Origin: Streptococcus intermedius SK54 = ATCC 27335
GTDB lineage: Bacteria; Bacillota; Bacilli; Lactobacillales; Streptococcaceae
Length of the DNA stretch: 64,000 nt
Assembly (NCBI RefSeq): GCF_000413475.1
Contig: NZ_ATFK01000002.1
Coordinates: forward strand, 1-64,000
Direction: 5' to 3'
In this document: positions 47,555-56,637 of the stretch, in pieces
Layout: each line of letters starts with the position of its first letter
How positions within the stretch are numbered: position 1 is the stretch's first letter
Notes under the pieces: generated by a model
Told to the model about the DNA's origin: nothing
Seen by the model: the letters and a program-made list of their open reading frames with translations, nothing else
The model's database searches: none
Made by a program: the position numbers and the translations under genes

Positions 47555-48121
47555 ATGAAAATAGCAGAGCAGGATGTTTTAAAACAGTTCGCAGCAGATA
47601 AAGATTTAATGACTATGTTGACGCTTATTCGCAGTTTGCGATTAAAAGATAGTTGGTTGGCTGCTGGTAGCGTACGAAACTTTATCTGGAATATTCTATC
47701 GGGGAAATCGGGTTTTGATACAGAAACCGATGTGGATGTGATTTTCTTTGACCCAGATATTTCGTATGAGGAAACGATCAACATTGAAAACCGACTTAAG
47801 CGAGCTTACCCTAGTTACCATTGGGAAGTCAAAAATCAAGTCTATATGCATCTCCACAGTCCCAATACGCACCCCTATACTAGCTCACAAGACGCCATGA
47901 GTAAATATCCAGAGCGATGTACAGCTGTGGGGTTGCGTTTGCTGGATAATGGCCAGTTGGAACTTTTTGCTCCTTACGGTTTAGATGATATCTTCCATTT
48001 TTATGTTCAGCCCACTCCACATTTCCTAGAAGATATAAGTAGGAGACAACTTTATAACAAGAGAATACAGAAAAAAGAGTGGCAGAAGAAGTGGAGTAAG
48101 CTTCAAATCAAATTTCTTTAA
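47555..48121 (+). CDS. nucleotidyltransferase-like family protein
   Basis: A 188-residue protein with the pol-beta-type start AAGSVRNFIWN and an acidic pair in TDVDVIFFDPD, as in the uncharacterised nucleotidyltransferase family linked to ruvB in streptococci. The substrate is unknown. It starts five bases after ruvB and ends before the CiaR-controlled RNA. Confidence 0.75.
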   Translation: MKIAEQDVLKQFAADKDLMTMLTLIRSLRLKDSWLAAGSVRNFIWNILSGKSGFDTETDVDVIFFDPDISYEETINIENRLKRAYPSYHWEVKNQVYMHLHSPNTHPYTSSQDAMSKYPERCTAVGLRLLDNGQLELFAPYGLDDIFHFYVQPTPHFLEDISRRQLYNKRIQKKEWQKKWSKLQIKFL

Positions 48122-48145
48122 AATTTTTTAGAAAAAGGTAAAATC

Positions 48146-48178
48146 TTTAAGAAAAATTTAAGTCAACATCGTTATACT
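48146..48178 (+). promoter_or_regulatory. CiaR-controlled promoter
   Basis: Exact CiaR direct repeat TTTAAG-AAAAA-TTTAAG (48146-48162), ten bases, then -10 TATACT (48173-48178). This is the arrangement of CiaRH-activated promoters in streptococci. Confidence 0.85.
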
Positions 48179-48184
48179 ATAATC

Positions 48185-48275
48185 ACAAGTTGAGAAAAGC
48201 TTAACTTGAACTCCTAAAAACTTTTCTTTTTCATAATAATCTCCCTATAAGAGCCATCTAATCGGTGGCTTTTTG
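48185..48275 (+). ncRNA. CiaR-dependent small RNA (csRNA)
   Basis: About 91 bases from the predicted start to the terminator. A 5' nine-pair hairpin CAAGTTGAG/CTTAACTTG (48186-48208) is followed by an unpaired stretch with ACTCCT and CATAATAATCTCCCT. These complement ribosome sites and start codons, the known mode of csRNAs. The 3' hairpin is AGCCATC/GGTGGCT with TTTTT. It also acts as terminator downstream of ruvB. Targets cannot be named from this window. Confidence 0.85.
48252..48275 (+). terminator. terminator of the csRNA
   Basis: Stem AGCCATC/GGTGGCT, loop TAATC, then TTTTT. Confidence 0.88.
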
Positions 48276-48356
48276 TGCTTTTTTGAAAAAATTATATAAA
48301 AATTAGAAAAGAGACATAAGAAGTTTACAAAATGTAAACATTCTAAGATATAACTA

Positions 48357-48385
48357 TTGACTGATGAAGGTTATTGCAGTATAAT
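48357..48385 (+). promoter_or_regulatory. promoter of the pilus locus
   Basis: TTGACT, 17-base spacer, TATAAT, 68 bases before the first pilus gene. Confidence 0.8.
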
Positions 48386-48452
48386 AAAATAGATATTTAA
48401 TTATCCGCAATAATAAGAGACACAGTTAAAGAATAAATAGGAGACAAAGTTC

Positions 48453-50904
48453 ATGTTCAAGTCAATAGGAAAAAGAATTGCTATGACAGCCATAGCGGTT
48501 TTCAGTTTTCTTTTGTTGGTTTTTTCTGCGCAGAATACTATGGCAATTTCGCGGATTAAAGACGACACAGATTTATCTAAGATAAACTTGTACCAATTTA
48601 CTTTGAGACAGGATAATATGGAAGTCCTTAACCAGAATGCAGCTGTAGTTAAGGATGTTGTTCCTGCTAATGGCTCTTGGAAAGAAAGCACAGTTTTTTC
48701 TTTGTTTGAAGGTAGATAAGAATCAAAATAGCCAGTCTTTTCCAAATACGATAACACTACGATTTAAAAATGCTGGTATTGTTTATGGTAAAGTGGTTGA
48801 TGTCTACGTTAAGGTTAATAATGTTACAGCTAATCTAGCTGAAAAGAATGCTGACTATAATAACTCATCAAAAACAGTAGTTCCTTTCTTAACGGTAGAT
48901 GAAAATTGGGGCACAAAATCCATTCAAATTATGGATTATATTTATCCAAATCATCCAACGGTGACACATGATATCTATCAATCTTACTGGATCAACGCTA
49001 ATATTACTGCTGAGTTGCGATATCAAGATGGAACCCCCTGTGATTTAAAATTAGTTATGACACCATCTGATATTGATGTCATCAGTAATATCCATGGACA
49101 AACCCTTAAAGAATCTTTTACATTGGAAAATGCTACTAGTACTATTGCAAAGATAGTAACCAATAATGCCAATAACTTGGCAGAAGTAGCGTCTGGAGGT
49201 AATATTACTTGGACCCCTACTGATCCTAATGGAACAAGCGGTGACTGGGACGAACATAATAAAACAGGTTTTGCAGTACGGTCAGTTAACAATACAATGA
49301 CATTTTCCTATGGAACAACTGCAAGTTGCGGAGGTCTCTTTGGAATTTATACTGAAGTACCCGCGGCTCCACCTGTTAAAACAGTCAGTACTGAAAAAGT
49401 GACTGCTAAGTCTGGGCAAGAGATTAATTATACAGTAAATTATACTGCTCCAGTTCCAGGGGTTGACTTGATTGGGAATCTGGATAGTATGAAGATGGCA
49501 GACACCTTTGATGAACGGCTCGATTTTAAAAGTTTAAGTGTTGTTTTAGATGGTAAGACATTAATAGAAGGAGAGGATTATACTGTAGATGTTTCTGGAC
49601 AAACTGTCACGGTGACTCCAGCAGCTAAGTATCTAGCTAAAGGGAACGGTGGTAAAAATTATGTTATCACTTATAAGACGGTAACTAATAGTAAAATTGA
49701 GCAAAATGGTTCAGATATTGAAAATCGAGCTGAACAAATTCTAGATAATGTTCCGTCCCACTCTAATACGGTTAAAACACAGGTACTTTTTAAGAAAACA
49801 CACGAATATCGAAGCGGAACACCAGGTAAAGAACTACCGCAATCTGTTTTGGATTTACTTCCACCGGCTCAATTAGATATTCCAAATGGAACAACGGTTA
49901 CACCTGACCCACCAAAGAATAATATCCAAAAAGTCAGTGTACCAGAAGGGAATTGGGTCTTTAAAGGCTACGACAAAGAATCAGAAGTCATTAACAACAA
50001 GGATGCTCATTTTATCGGAATTTGGGTGATTGAAGAGTACGATAAGCCTGTTAAAGATGTTGTCAACACAGCTGGGACCAGTATTAATGGTCAAAGCGTT
50101 AAGCCTGGCGATGTTCTAACTTATACCATTAGTTATACGAATACGACGGATAGCGATCGTGAAGTAACTATTACAGATACAATTCCAAAATCAACAACTT
50201 ATGTTAATGGCTCAGCAGATAATGATGGTGTCTATGCAGACGGGAAATTGACATGGAAAAAAACGGTTGCTAAAGACACTACTTTAAAAGTGACTTTCCA
50301 AGTAAAAGTTAATGATGATGTAAATGGTAAAGCTATAGAAAATACAGGACATGTGGATGACGGTCTACAAAAAATTGATACAAATCCAACCCATAATCCA
50401 ACTCCTAAAAAACCAGTCAAAGATGTCTTGGATACTAAGGGCACTAGCATTGATGGTCAAGAAGTAAAACGTGGACAGGAATTGACTTATACTGTAACTT
50501 ATCAAAATACAACAGGACAAGCTCAGGATGTCACTATTACGGATGCAATCCCTGAACACACAACCTATGTTGAAAATTCGGCAGATAATGCTGGAACTTA
50601 TGCGGACGGTAAAGTTACTTGGACTAAGAATGTAGCTGCAAATGAAACCTGGACAGTGAAATTCAAGGTTAAAGTTGATGATAAAGTTAATCAAGATAAA
50701 ATTGAAAACACTGCTCAAGTCATTACTGGAAATAACACTGTAAAAACGAATACAACTAAAAATCCAACTCCTAAGCAATATAGTTTACCAGGAACTGGAG
50801 GAACAGGCATTGGGATCTATCTAATGCTAGGTTCAGCTTTGGTAGTAGGTGCAGTTGCTGTGTTGACTTACCGTTTCTATCATAAACGAAAAGTTAACGG
50901 ATAG
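48453..50904 (+). pseudogene. frameshifted LPXTG pilus/surface protein (ancillary pilin)
   Basis: The first 88 codons (48453-48719) give a signal peptide and stop. The main part continues in the +1 frame from about 48690 to 50904. Together they would give a surface protein of about 810 residues: fimbrial isopeptide-forming domain (ATVTP-type TVTVTPAAKYLAKG around 49600), two DUF11-like repeats starting KPVKDV (50047-50400 and 50407-50770), sorting signal LPGTG, membrane helix and basic tail. The break lies between about 48693 and 48712, close to a T6 tract, so it is either decay or an off phase. It precedes the major pilin gene. Confidence 0.85.
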
Positions 50905-50957
50905 ACACATAGTAAATCATCAAAGTTGCTATTGTAAGGTTAATAAAAGGAGAAAAA

Positions 50958-52421
50958 ATGAAACACATAAAATATATTTTAGCGGCCCTAGCTGCTGTGC
51001 TAGCCGTCTTCACTGGCGGTAAAGTTTTAGCGGATAGCTATACAGTCACTTTAAATGGAACAACTACTGGACATACTTATGAAGCCTACCAAATTTTTGC
51101 TGGTGATTTGTCGGGAAGCACTCTTTCTAACATTAAATGGGGATCAGGAGTTAGTGCTACCGGGCAAACTGCTCTTGGCGATGCGAGTGTCAAGGCAGAG
51201 AGCTTAGATGGAAAAGCAAAAGATGCTGCAGAAGCTCAAAAATTTGCTCAAGATGTTGCTCCATATTTACAAAATCCTGCTGCTACAGTAACGAGTACAG
51301 CTGGAACAACTACTTTTTCAGGATTGGCTGCTGGTTACTACTTGATTAAAGACAAAAGTGGTTCTCAAGATGGAAAAGCTAGCTCATACACACGCTTCAT
51401 TTTAGAAGTTGTGAAAGATACACAAGCAAATCTAAAGGCTGATGTTCCAACTATCGAGAAAAAAGTGCAAGATACAAATGGCTACCATGATGCAGTTGAT
51501 TATGCTATCGGAGCTTCTGTTCCATTCCAATTAACTGCAACGCTGCCAAGTAACTACGACTCTTATAAAGAATATCATCTTTCATTTAATGATACTTTAT
51601 CGGCAGGTTTGACTTATAATAAAGATGCGAAAGTTTATGTTATCAATAGTAATAATGAACAAGAAGTTACAAGTAAGTTTACTATTGATTCAAATGGTGC
51701 AAGTTATACAATCAACGATTTGAAGACTGTTACGACAGATGACAAAGGGCAAGCTGTTACCATTACAAAAGATTCTAAAATCGTCGTTCGTTATACTGCA
51801 AAATTAAACGACCAAGCTGTGATTGGTTCAACCGGAAATTCAAATACAGCTAGTTTGATTTATTCAAATGACCCAAATAGTACAGGTGGTGGTAGCAAAG
51901 GTGAAACGCCAAAAGATAAAGTTGTTGTCTTTACTTATCAAGTAGTTATCAATAAAGTTGACCAAGATAAACAAACTCCTTTGAAAGGTGCAGGTTTCAC
52001 ACTTTATAAGAAAGATGCTACTGGAAAGTATACGAAAGTAACAGAAATTGCCGCTGGAGAAACAACGACCTTTACTTTTAAAGGACTCAGCGCAGGTGAT
52101 TATAAACTTTCTGAAACCCAAACTCCTGCTGGATATAATACGATTGCAGACGTAGAATTTAAAATTTCTGCTGAAATGGATCGCATATCTGATAATCCAA
52201 CCTTGAAATCTTTAACAGCTACAGCAACTTCTACGAATAAGCTAACATTTACTAGCAATATCACTGATGGCTCATTGACCGCAAATGTTGTCAATAAAAA
52301 AGGTTCAATCCTCCCGTCAACAGGTAGCATTGGGACAACAATTCTTTATGCTGTTGGAACAATCTTAGTTCTTGGTGCAGGTGCTTTGCTTATCGTAAGA
52401 AAGCGTATGAATACAAAATGA
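50958..52421 (+). CDS. major (backbone) pilin, LPXTG-anchored
   Basis: A 487-residue fimbrial shaft protein. Signal peptide (about 1-25), N-terminal pilin domain with TYEAYQIFAGDL, central isopeptide-type domains, a C-terminal Cna-B-like domain with the E-box LSETQTPAGY, then sorting signal LPSTG, membrane helix and basic tail. The shaft lysine is probably in one of the VPTIEKKVQ-type segments (about residue 172). AAGGAG precedes the ATG. A class C sortase gene follows after an attenuator-like hairpin. Confidence 0.9.
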   Translation: MKHIKYILAALAAVLAVFTGGKVLADSYTVTLNGTTTGHTYEAYQIFAGDLSGSTLSNIKWGSGVSATGQTALGDASVKAESLDGKAKDAAEAQKFAQDVAPYLQNPAATVTSTAGTTTFSGLAAGYYLIKDKSGSQDGKASSYTRFILEVVKDTQANLKADVPTIEKKVQDTNGYHDAVDYAIGASVPFQLTATLPSNYDSYKEYHLSFNDTLSAGLTYNKDAKVYVINSNNEQEVTSKFTIDSNGASYTINDLKTVTTDDKGQAVTITKDSKIVVRYTAKLNDQAVIGSTGNSNTASLIYSNDPNSTGGGSKGETPKDKVVVFTYQVVINKVDQDKQTPLKGAGFTLYKKDATGKYTKVTEIAAGETTTFTFKGLSAGDYKLSETQTPAGYNTIADVEFKISAEMDRISDNPTLKSLTATATSTNKLTFTSNITDGSLTANVVNKKGSILPSTGSIGTTILYAVGTILVLGAGALLIVRKRMNTK

Positions 52422-52446
52422 TTTAGAGTTTGAGACAGACTCAAGC

Positions 52447-52482
52447 AAAAGAGATGGACAAATTGCTTCTATCTCTTTTATT
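52447..52482 (+). terminator. terminator or attenuator between pilin and sortase genes
   Basis: Stem AAAAGAGAT/ATCTCTTTT followed by ATTTGC. Some reading through to the sortase gene is expected, giving much pilin and little sortase. Confidence 0.65.
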
Positions 52483-52508
52483 TGCTATACAAGGAGAACT
52501 CATTTAAC

Positions 52509-53357
52509 ATGATTACTTTTATTAAAAAACACTTTATTACTTTTATATTAGTTATCATCTTGTTAAGTGGGTTATCATTACTCCTATATCCCACACTTAG
52601 CAATATCTGGAATTCTTATCATCAGTCGGAAGCAATCGCATCTTATAAGCATCATGTAGCAGATATGAAGCAGAGTAAAGAAGAGGAAATGCTATCTGCT
52701 GCTCATGCTTATAATAAAACTTTAGCGACAGGAGTAACCCCCCTTTTAAATCTGACAAAGTCCGAAATAGAAACGTATAATCATATCTTGGATGTCACAG
52801 GTACGGGCATTATGGCTTATGTTGAGATTCCCAAGCTAAAGACGACTATGCCTATCTATCATGGGACAGATGAGGCTGTGTTGGAAATAGCAATCGGGCA
52901 TATTCCAGGAACGTCATTTCCCATTGGAGGGAAAGGGACTCATGCAGTTATTTCAGGTCATCGCGGTCTGCCTTCAGCAAAGTTATTTTCAAATTTAAAT
53001 CAATTAAAAAACGGTGATACATTTATGATTCACGTTTTAGGAAGAACGCTGATTTATGAAGTAGATCAGAGTTTGACTGTGAAACCAGAAGATTTGTCTG
53101 CTTTAAAAATTGACCCTGTACAAGATTATTGTACGCTTGTGACATGTACACCTTATGGTGTGAATACGCATCGTTTGTTAGTTAGGGGACATCGAATATT
53201 TAAAGAGAAAGAAAATTCAGAGGCAATCAATAAGTCGACTAGACAGCATCCTGTGTTACATCTTATTCTGATTACGGGAGGAACGATTCTTTTTATCATT
53301 TTTGCACTTGTCTATTTTCGACATAGAAGACGGCAGCTCAAAATGAAAGTTTATTAA
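52509..53357 (+). CDS. class C pilin-polymerising sortase
   Basis: A 282-residue membrane transpeptidase. N-terminal membrane helix (about 8-28), catalytic His in VISGHRGLPSAKLF, Cys in TLVTCTPYGVNTHRLLVRG with the Arg following, and the C-terminal membrane helix typical of class C. It links backbone pilins through lysine and the sorting threonine. ATG 52509 is preferred over the open frame from 52482; AAGGAG lies 12 bases before. It is the only sortase here, so a housekeeping SrtA must anchor the fibre. Confidence 0.9.
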   Translation: MITFIKKHFITFILVIILLSGLSLLLYPTLSNIWNSYHQSEAIASYKHHVADMKQSKEEEMLSAAHAYNKTLATGVTPLLNLTKSEIETYNHILDVTGTGIMAYVEIPKLKTTMPIYHGTDEAVLEIAIGHIPGTSFPIGGKGTHAVISGHRGLPSAKLFSNLNQLKNGDTFMIHVLGRTLIYEVDQSLTVKPEDLSALKIDPVQDYCTLVTCTPYGVNTHRLLVRGHRIFKEKENSEAINKSTRQHPVLHLILITGGTILFIIFALVYFRHRRRQLKMKVY

Positions 53358-53378
53358 AATATTAAAGGCTGAGAAGAG

Positions 53379-53433
53379 TGTACTGACCTCCAAAAGTTAG
53401 ATTTTTTATGTCTAACTTTTGGGGATCAGTACA
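53379..53433. repeat. 55-base near-perfect palindrome
   Basis: TGTACTGA pairs with TCAGTACA, and inside it CTCCAAAAGTTAGA pairs with TCTAACTTTTGGGG around a 9-base loop. It ends the pilus locus and could act as a terminator. The arms resemble ends of IS3/IS150-type elements placed head to head. A diverged relative lies at 59376-59412. Confidence 0.75.
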
Positions 53434-53579
53434 AAAGAGTTCAGTCTTTTTATTTGTGTGAGATAATCTTTGTTATGATAGTTGTGTTAGTTTTACGGCT
53501 TAGAAATAAGAGATTGTAAGAGTCTATTTTGAATTTTTTTATTTACTAAAGAGGTTAAAAGTGATATTTCTTTAGATTT

Positions 53580-53588
53580 TGTTATAAT
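53580..53588 (+). promoter_or_regulatory. extended -10 promoter of the phosphatase operon
   Basis: TGTTATAAT, no clear -35, 18 bases before the ATG. Confidence 0.5.
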
Positions 53589-53606
53589 AGTAAAGAGGTC
53601 TATGTT

Positions 53607-54035
53607 ATGAAGAAAATTGTGTTTGTTTGCTTGGGAAATATCTGTCGTAGTCCAATGGCAGAATTTGTGATGAAGAATTTGACAGATGAATTTTATGTGG
53701 AAAGTCGAGCGACTTCGGATTGGGAACATGGGAATCCAATCCATTCTGGAACACAAGGGATTTTTAGAAAATATGCCATTCCTTATGACAAAAGTAAAAC
53801 TTCTCAGCAAATTTCTCGGCAGGATTTTGTAGACTTTGATTATATTGTTGGAATGGATGAATCTAATTTTCAAGAGTTGATGAAAATTGCGCCAGATGAA
53901 TATCTGGAGAAGGTTTTTCAATTTGCAGAAAAAAGTGTACCAGATCCGTGGTACACAGGTGATTTTGACGAGACTTATCAGCTTGTTTTGGCAGGCTGTC
54001 AGAAATGGATTGAGCGTGTAAAAAGCGAAGATTAA
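53607..54035 (+). CDS. low-molecular-weight protein-tyrosine phosphatase
   Basis: A 142-residue cytosolic phosphatase with the P-loop VCLGNICRSPMAE (Cys9-x5-Arg15) and the general-acid Asp in VPDPWY. Tyrosine phosphatases of this class often act on capsule or stress-related kinases. GAGG lies before the ATG. Its stop overlaps the MORN gene start (TAATG). Confidence 0.92.
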   Translation: MKKIVFVCLGNICRSPMAEFVMKNLTDEFYVESRATSDWEHGNPIHSGTQGIFRKYAIPYDKSKTSQQISRQDFVDFDYIVGMDESNFQELMKIAPDEYLEKVFQFAEKSVPDPWYTGDFDETYQLVLAGCQKWIERVKSED

Positions 54036-54457
54036 TGGAGAGCATGGATACATTAAAAGAGTTTTACAAAAAATATAACATTTATATGACAAGACACAAT
54101 TTGGAGCTATTAGCAGTAACTGTTATTGTTCTATCAGCATTGCTGACTTTTACATCAGGTATTCCTAGCCAAGGGGCATTGACTTTAGATAAGGGAACAA
54201 TTAAATATAACGGTAGTCTGGTTCGTGGTAGAATGAGCGGACAGGGAACGTTGACTTTTAAAAATGGTGATGTCTATAAAGGTCATTTTAGAAATGGAAC
54301 TTTTGATGGACAAGGAACATTTACTGCTAAGACTGGCTGGAAGTATGAGGGTGATTTTGTTAACGGTCAGCCTGAAGGACAAGGTAAATTAACAACAGAA
54401 AATAATGTTGTTTACAAGGGAAAGTTTAAACAGGGGATTTATCAAAATGCGCATTAA
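54035..54457 (+). CDS. membrane-anchored MORN-repeat protein
   Basis: A 140-residue protein: one membrane helix (about residues 24-43) and four MORN-type repeats (GRMSGQGTLTFKNGDVYKGH, and similar). MORN repeats bind lipids or proteins; the role is unknown. The ATG at 54035 overlaps the phosphatase stop; ATG 54044 is an alternative. The gene overlaps the acyltransferase by 11 bases, and the order phosphatase-MORN-acyltransferase-adhE recurs in streptococci, which argues for a common surface function. Confidence 0.82.
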   Translation: MESMDTLKEFYKKYNIYMTRHNLELLAVTVIVLSALLTFTSGIPSQGALTLDKGTIKYNGSLVRGRMSGQGTLTFKNGDVYKGHFRNGTFDGQGTFTAKTGWKYEGDFVNGQPEGQGKLTTENNVVYKGKFKQGIYQNAH

Positions 54458-56264
54458 ATGGTTTTCATTAGTGAGGATAACAGGCTTACTCCTAGTTTTA
54501 CTCTATCATTTCTTTCAGAAGGCTTTTCCTGGTGGATTTATCGGTGTGGATATATTCTTTACGTTCTCAGGCTTTTTGATTACATCACTCCTGATTGATG
54601 AATTTGCTAGAAGTAAGGTAATTGATCTCAGAGGCTTTCTGAAACGTCGCTTTTATCGGATTGTGCCACCGCTTGTGTTGATGGTTTTGATTGTCATGCC
54701 TTTTACAGTGTTGATTCGGAAAGATTTTGTAGCTGCTATTGGCACACAGATTGCTGCGGCTCTAGGGTTTGTGACAAACTTTTTTGAAATTTTATCTGGC
54801 GGAAATTATGAAAGCCAGTTCATCCCGCATCTTTTTGTACATACATGGAGTTTGGCCTTGGAAATGCACTACTATCTATTGTGGGGTGTGGCTACTTGGT
54901 TTTTAGCGAGAAAAAGTAAATCGGTTGGACAATTTCGTGGAATGATTTTTCTTTTATCATCTGCCTTATTCTTCATTAGTTTTCTTTCAATGTTTATAAG
55001 AGCATTTTTCTCTTCAAACTTCTCTGTGATCTACTTTTCAAGCTTTACTCATATTTTTCCGTTCTTTGCTGGCAGTGTTCTCGCTACAGTTTCAGGCGTA
55101 AGTGACTTAGGGGCACCTTTCCGAAAAATGGAACAGGCGCTTGATTTGAAAAAAACCTTCTATCTACTTGGTGTTAGTTTTGGAGCTTTGCTGTTACTGA
55201 CATTTCTTCTGAAATTTGACAATTTATTAACCTATCTATTTGGTTTCCTTTTTTCCACAATCTTTTCATTAGTGATGATTCTAGCAACGCGTGTGCTACA
55301 CGAGAAAACGCCACATCTTGATGAGCCGCCCGTTATCACATTTATTGCAGATACGAGCTATGGTGTATATTTGTTCCATTGGCCATTCTATATCATTTTT
55401 TCTCAATTGTTGAACAATGGTTTGGCAGTGCTTTTGACCACCATTCTCTCCTTTGCTTTTGCTGCGGGCTCCTTCTACCTTTTGGAGCCGACTTTAGCTG
55501 GTAAACCACCTAAAGTATTTGGCTTGAAAATGGATATCAAGCAAATCACAATGCCCGCATTTTATAGTTTAATTCCCTTAACGTTAGTTGCTTTGGCCAT
55601 CATCATAACGGCTCCTAAAATTGGTGCTTTTGAAGAAAATCTCTTGACAAATGGCTTAGTTCAGGCTGATAATAAAATGCAAATTACTCGTACACAAGTT
55701 GATAATGCGACTGCGAGTCAATACAATGTAGCAAAAGGTACGACAGTCATCGGAGATTCTGTCGCCTTGAGGGCAAGTGCATGGCTTAAACAAGCTATGC
55801 CAGAAATTCAAGTGGATGCTGCTGTTAGCCGTAATTTGTCGTCTGGTTTGGAAGTTTATCAAACAGCTATTTCAAATAAAATTTTACTAGAGAATGTGGT
55901 AGTTGCCCTTGGTACAAATACTGTAGAAAACTATGAAGCATTGCTCAATCAAATAGTGGCAAAGCTACCGAAAGGTCATCGTTTGATTTTAGTTACGCCT
56001 TATGATGGACGCACTGCACATAATGGGGCTAGTATTGCTGTAAAAACGCGGCAGTATGAATTAGAATTGGCTAAAAAGTATGATTATGTTTTTGTAGCGG
56101 ATTGGTATAAGACGGCAATTCAGCATCCCGAAATTTGGTATGGTACAGATTATGTACATTTTGGTGCAGAGTCCACGACTATCACCAAAGGTGGGGAACT
56201 ATATGCTCAAACAATCAAACAAACGATTGATGAGGCAACGAAAAAAGGAAGTGTAAAGAAGTAG
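54447..56264 (+). CDS. OatA/Adr-like cell-surface O-acetyltransferase
   Basis: A 605-residue protein with an acyltransferase-3 membrane domain (about ten helices, residues 8-400; GGFIGVDIFFTFSGFLI, LALEMHYYLLW) and an extracellular SGNH hydrolase-like domain (about 430-600). In the latter, GDSVALRA carries the Ser and DYVHFG the Asp and His. This is the layout of peptidoglycan muramyl O-acetylases OatA and pneumococcal Adr, which confer lysozyme resistance. Peptidoglycan as target is inferred. ATG 54447 overlaps the MORN gene. Confidence 0.88.
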   Translation: MRIKWFSLVRITGLLLVLLYHFFQKAFPGGFIGVDIFFTFSGFLITSLLIDEFARSKVIDLRGFLKRRFYRIVPPLVLMVLIVMPFTVLIRKDFVAAIGTQIAAALGFVTNFFEILSGGNYESQFIPHLFVHTWSLALEMHYYLLWGVATWFLARKSKSVGQFRGMIFLLSSALFFISFLSMFIRAFFSSNFSVIYFSSFTHIFPFFAGSVLATVSGVSDLGAPFRKMEQALDLKKTFYLLGVSFGALLLLTFLLKFDNLLTYLFGFLFSTIFSLVMILATRVLHEKTPHLDEPPVITFIADTSYGVYLFHWPFYIIFSQLLNNGLAVLLTTILSFAFAAGSFYLLEPTLAGKPPKVFGLKMDIKQITMPAFYSLIPLTLVALAIIITAPKIGAFEENLLTNGLVQADNKMQITRTQVDNATASQYNVAKGTTVIGDSVALRASAWLKQAMPEIQVDAAVSRNLSSGLEVYQTAISNKILLENVVVALGTNTVENYEALLNQIVAKLPKGHRLILVTPYDGRTAHNGASIAVKTRQYELELAKKYDYVFVADWYKTAIQHPEIWYGTDYVHFGAESTTITKGGELYAQTIKQTIDEATKKGSVKK

Positions 56265-56287
56265 CTTTATATTTTGAATAACAGTCG

Positions 56288-56325
56288 AAACTCTGTGAAT
56301 GGATTTAGTGTTCATAGAGTTTTTT
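56288..56325 (+). terminator. terminator after the acyltransferase gene
   Basis: Stem AACTCT-G-TGAA/TTCA-T-AGAGTT with a G·T pair, then a T run. Confidence 0.8.
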
Positions 56326-56375
56326 CATATTAAATATTATTTGGTGATTTTACAGCAAAAATGAAGGCCTAAATT

Positions 56376-56391
56376 AAGAAAGCGCTTTCTT
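56376..56391 (+). promoter_or_regulatory. cre-like palindrome upstream of adhE
   Basis: AAGAAAGCGCTTTCTT, a perfect palindrome with the AAAGCGCTTT core of strong cre sites, about 160 bases before the adhE promoter. Confidence 0.55.
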
Positions 56392-56551
56392 ATTGATTGC
56401 TGTATTTCAACAAATTTCAGAGAAAGTATGTGAAATAAATATTTTATATTTATTTTTTCACAATATAGATTGTAAAAACGTGATTATAACGGCTTTTTTA
56501 AAAGGTTTTCACAAAATAAAATAAAAAGATTGTGAATTTTAAGTGAAAGTG

Positions 56552-56580
56552 TTTACAATATCAGGAAAATAGGGTATAAT
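56552..56580 (+). promoter_or_regulatory. promoter of adhE
   Basis: TTTACA, 17-base spacer, TATAAT, about 58 bases before the ATG. Confidence 0.75.
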
Positions 56581-56584
56581 AATC

Positions 56585-56602
56585 TTGTGAAAAAATTAAC
56601 AA
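56585..56602 (+). promoter_or_regulatory. Rex (redox) operator of adhE
   Basis: TTGTGAAAAAATTAACAA matches the Rex box TTGTGAAATATTTCACAA at most positions. It lies just after the -10 over the transcription start. Partial copies (TTTCACAA and ATTGTGAA) occur upstream at about 56456-56536. Confidence 0.68.
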
Positions 56603-56637
56603 GGGTTTTAAAATCCTAAGAACCATTGGAGGAAGAT

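Noticed and set aside
53493..54092. 199-codon frame antisense to the phosphatase gene
   Set aside because: A reverse-strand shadow rich in Cys, Ile and Phe, without start site or homology.
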